Shown here: in pieces, positions 40,787 through 42,843 of the stretch
Layout: every line of letters starts with the position of its first letter
Position numbering within the stretch: the stretch's first letter is position 1
NCBI GenBank assembly: GCA_023663815.1
Contig: JAMPGS010000012.1
Coordinates: 1 to 42,843, forward strand
DNA from: Clostridium sp.
Lineage (GTDB): Bacteria; Bacillota; Clostridia; Lachnospirales; Lachnospiraceae
DNA: 42,843 nt
Direction of reading: 5' to 3'
Translations under genes and position numbers: made by a program
Notes under the pieces: model-generated
Databases searched by the model: none
The model's input: the letters and a program-made list of their open reading frames with translations, nothing else
What the model was told of the DNA's origin: nothing

Positions 40787-42775
40787 ATGAAAGAGTTTAA
40801 GGGGAATAACGGAATAAGTAAAAGAATAGACGCTTTTCAAAGCTTTGTCTTTGAGACGGCGGAGGGGAAAAAGCTGGCCTATAATCTTTTTTGCCCTGAA
40901 AAAAGGGAGGAGGGAAAGGCTTACCCTCTGGTGCTGTTTATGCACGACGCGGGCTCCTGCTCCGAGGATATTTTATCGCCTCTCACCCAAGGAGAGGGCG
41001 CCACGGTGTGGGCTGGGGAGCGGTCCCAGCGGCGGCATCCTTGTTTTGTGCTGGCGCCCCTTTATCCCAACAAGGCGGCGGAAGATGATTTTACGGTTAC
41101 ATGGGAGGCAGACGCCACGGTGGAGCTTGTGAAGGCGCTGCTTAAGGAATATCCCATCGATGAAAAGCGGATTTACGGAACGGGCCAGTCCATGGGCTGT
41201 ATGATGCTCTGCGAGCTAATGCTTCGGAATCCCGGATTTTTTGCGGGCTGCTTTTTGGTGGCGGGCCAGTGGAATCCAGATACCATGGGAGCGGTAAAAA
41301 ATGAGAATCTATGGATACTGGTGTCCGAGATGGACGAGAAAGCATTTCCGATTATGGGAGCCTGCATGGCTCAGGTGGAAGCGCAGGGAGGCAGGGTAAC
41401 AAGAGGCTCCTTAAACGCCAAGGACAGTCTGGAAGAGCAGAACGCGGCGGCAAGAAAAATCGCTATGTCAGGGGAGCATATTTTCTTTACATGGTATGAG
41501 AAAGACAGCGTGCTGGCGGAGGGAGAACGCCCTTTCCCCGGAGCCTATCACGTGAATACGTGGGCTCACGCCTACCGGGTGGAGGCCATACAGGACTGGT
41601 TATTTTCCCAGAGTAGGTATAAAATTGACTTTTCCTGCAAGCATGACGTGCTGCTGGAGGATGAGGAGGGGAATAGGCTTCCTATGGATATTCCCTATTA
41701 CCGTGCGGAGCGGATTGCGCCGGGAACATGGCAGATTGCAAGCGACGGGGATTATTTTTATCTTGTGGAAGGGGAAAACGAAGCGCTGGTAATCGACGGG
41801 GGCTATGGCTGCGGCAACACAAGGGCGTTCTGTCAAAGTCTTACGGATAAGCCGGTAAGGCGGATTGCCAACACTCACGATCACTTTGACCACACGGCCA
41901 ACAACTGCTATTTTGACTGCGCCTATATGTCGGAGGAGACGCAGGCCCTAGCCACAATTCCTTTTCCCAGCTTTGATGGGATTGATTTTCCGCGGGATTA
42001 TCCGATAACCGTCATTGACGAGGGATATGTGTTTGATTTGGGCGGAAGGGAGCTTGAAACTATAAAAATTCCCGACCACGCGGCGGGCAGTCTTGCCTTT
42101 TTGGATAAAAAAGAGGGTATTTTGTTCTGCGGCGACGAGCTTTGTATGCCCTTTGGGAAAGCGTTAAATGGAAGCGTGGAGCATGTCTATGAGATGCTTG
42201 GAAAGCTTCAGAGCCGGCTAGGGGAAATCAAGGTGTTGTACGGCGGGCCCGGACGGGGCGAGGCCGATATCATTACCCGCCTGCGGGAAAACATGAAGTA
42301 CATTTTGGACGGCCACGAGGGACGGCTTATGGAAGTGGAAGCGGAAGATAAGCCGGAGGCGGAAAACGAGCCGGAAGCGAAGGATAAGCTGGTAGCGGAG
42401 AGCAAGCTTGGAGCGAAGAACGGGCTGGAAGCGGGGAATAAGCTTGAAGAGGGGAAAGCGAAAGAAGGTGCTGGGCTGGAAGCGAAAAGCAAGCTTGAGA
42501 AAAAGCAAGGTGGAAAAGACGCGGAGCCGATAGTGTACGCGCGGCGTATGCCCCACGCTCCCGACAGGCATAAGGATAATCCTGAGGATGTTCCCTTTAT
42601 GCGGGAGATGGAATATGCGGGGATTAAAGTGATTTATGATGTTCGGAAGGTGCGGCAGGCGGATATAAACCATAGTGAAATGAGCTTGGAAGAGGCAATA
42701 AGTTTCAGAAAGGCGATTGAGAGCGGACGTAAGCCTTTAGCAGATGGTTTTGAAGGCGGCAATAAGCCCCGTTGA
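40787..42775 (+). CDS. alpha/beta hydrolase fused to a metallo-beta-lactamase-fold domain
   Basis: This 662-residue two-domain protein starts with an alpha/beta-hydrolase domain (about 20-275), with VLFMHDAGSCSED and nucleophile GTGQSMG (Ser135), like PHB-depolymerase/prolyl-oligopeptidase-type esterases. A metallo-beta-lactamase fold follows (about 295-510) with HDHFDH (His364, His366, Asp368, His369), His431 (PDHAAGS) and Asp450 (CGDE). The usual final GHG is PGRG (Arg490). Residues about 516-573 are a Lys/Glu/Ala-rich repeat. The tail holds a short conserved-looking segment (VPFMREMEYAGIKVIYDVRKV). AGGAGGAAAAG precedes the ATG. It is 15 bases after the ceramidase-like gene. Confidence 0.8.
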   Translation: MKEFKGNNGISKRIDAFQSFVFETAEGKKLAYNLFCPEKREEGKAYPLVLFMHDAGSCSEDILSPLTQGEGATVWAGERSQRRHPCFVLAPLYPNKAAEDDFTVTWEADATVELVKALLKEYPIDEKRIYGTGQSMGCMMLCELMLRNPGFFAGCFLVAGQWNPDTMGAVKNENLWILVSEMDEKAFPIMGACMAQVEAQGGRVTRGSLNAKDSLEEQNAAARKIAMSGEHIFFTWYEKDSVLAEGERPFPGAYHVNTWAHAYRVEAIQDWLFSQSRYKIDFSCKHDVLLEDEEGNRLPMDIPYYRAERIAPGTWQIASDGDYFYLVEGENEALVIDGGYGCGNTRAFCQSLTDKPVRRIANTHDHFDHTANNCYFDCAYMSEETQALATIPFPSFDGIDFPRDYPITVIDEGYVFDLGGRELETIKIPDHAAGSLAFLDKKEGILFCGDELCMPFGKALNGSVEHVYEMLGKLQSRLGEIKVLYGGPGRGEADIITRLRENMKYILDGHEGRLMEVEAEDKPEAENEPEAKDKLVAESKLGAKNGLEAGNKLEEGKAKEGAGLEAKSKLEKKQGGKDAEPIVYARRMPHAPDRHKDNPEDVPFMREMEYAGIKVIYDVRKVRQADINHSEMSLEEAISFRKAIESGRKPLADGFEGGNKPR

Positions 42776-42826
42776 GCTGGTTTTGAAAAAAAACAAGCGC
42801 GGCGGGCGGAAACAGAGGGGAAGAAA

Positions 42827-42843
42827 ATGACGGAGAGGATTCA
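42827..42843 (+). CDS. start of a further gene, cut by the window edge
   Basis: ATGACGGAGAGG begins here, 7 bases after AGAGGGG, and runs off the right edge. Only MTERI is visible. No terminator separates it from the hydrolase-MBL gene, so it may belong to the same operon. Confidence 0.4.

Overview
The window looks like chromosome of a gut-type clostridial Firmicute, most likely a Lachnospiraceae member. This is inferred from gene content and order: rsmE, cysteine desulfurase-thiI, mtaB, ireB-ruvX-DUF1292, RNase J, U32 peptidase and a type III glutamine synthetase. Strong GGAGG ribosome binding sites and the style of short dispersed repeats also fit. Almost all genes are on the + strand. No phage, integrase, IS element or CRISPR array was seen.

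Layout. 1-3.5 kb: tandem 38-bp repeat, AraC regulator, GPH sugar symporter and an esterase (sugar uptake module). 3.5-6.1 kb: a small secreted protein with its own promoter, then an O-antigen-ligase-like membrane protein behind a repeated 5' leader. 6.2-11.5 kb: a catabolic operon with two TIM-barrel sugar isomerase/epimerases, two Gfo/Idh/MocA oxidoreductases and a LacI regulator, closed by a terminator. 11.6-13.6 kb: NADH pyrophosphatase on the - strand and an Rpn/PD-(D/E)XK transposase-like gene. 13.6-25.4 kb: housekeeping genes for ribosome and tRNA modification (prmA, rsmE, cysteine desulfurase, thiI, mtaB, U32) and RNA or DNA maintenance (ruvX, RNase J), with an HPr-like gene on the - strand. 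25.4-28.7 kb: a degenerate short repeat array, glnN, and a - strand DUF1905/C39-like fusion. 28.9-30.1 kb: tRNA-Gln(CUG) and a two-gene MNT/HEPN module. 30.1-31.7 kb: a MATE transporter behind a possible leader-peptide attenuator. 31.8-42.8 kb: an amidohydrolase-fold protein, a LysR regulator, a complete five-part oligopeptide-type ABC importer, a ceramidase-like hydrolase and a fused alpha/beta-hydrolase/metallo-beta-lactamase protein.

How the genes work together. The 6.2-11.4 kb cluster pairs NAD-dependent sugar oxidoreductases with isomerases. This is the logic of oxidise, isomerise or eliminate, then reduce, as used for inositols and keto-glycosides. The 31.8-42.8 kb cluster reads as capture and import of an unknown amide, peptide or ester-like compound followed by hydrolysis, controlled by LysR. 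Several of its enzymes have altered catalytic motifs.

The most unusual signals are a dispersed 5' leader repeat that carries the ribosome binding site (4.44 kb and 18.6 kb), a 15-codon ORF directly before a terminator hairpin ahead of the MATE gene, the hydrolase-MBL fusion, the amidohydrolase without its metal ligands, and a convergent-gene repeat that supplies the thiI stop codon. All family calls come from reading motifs by eye; no database search was run.
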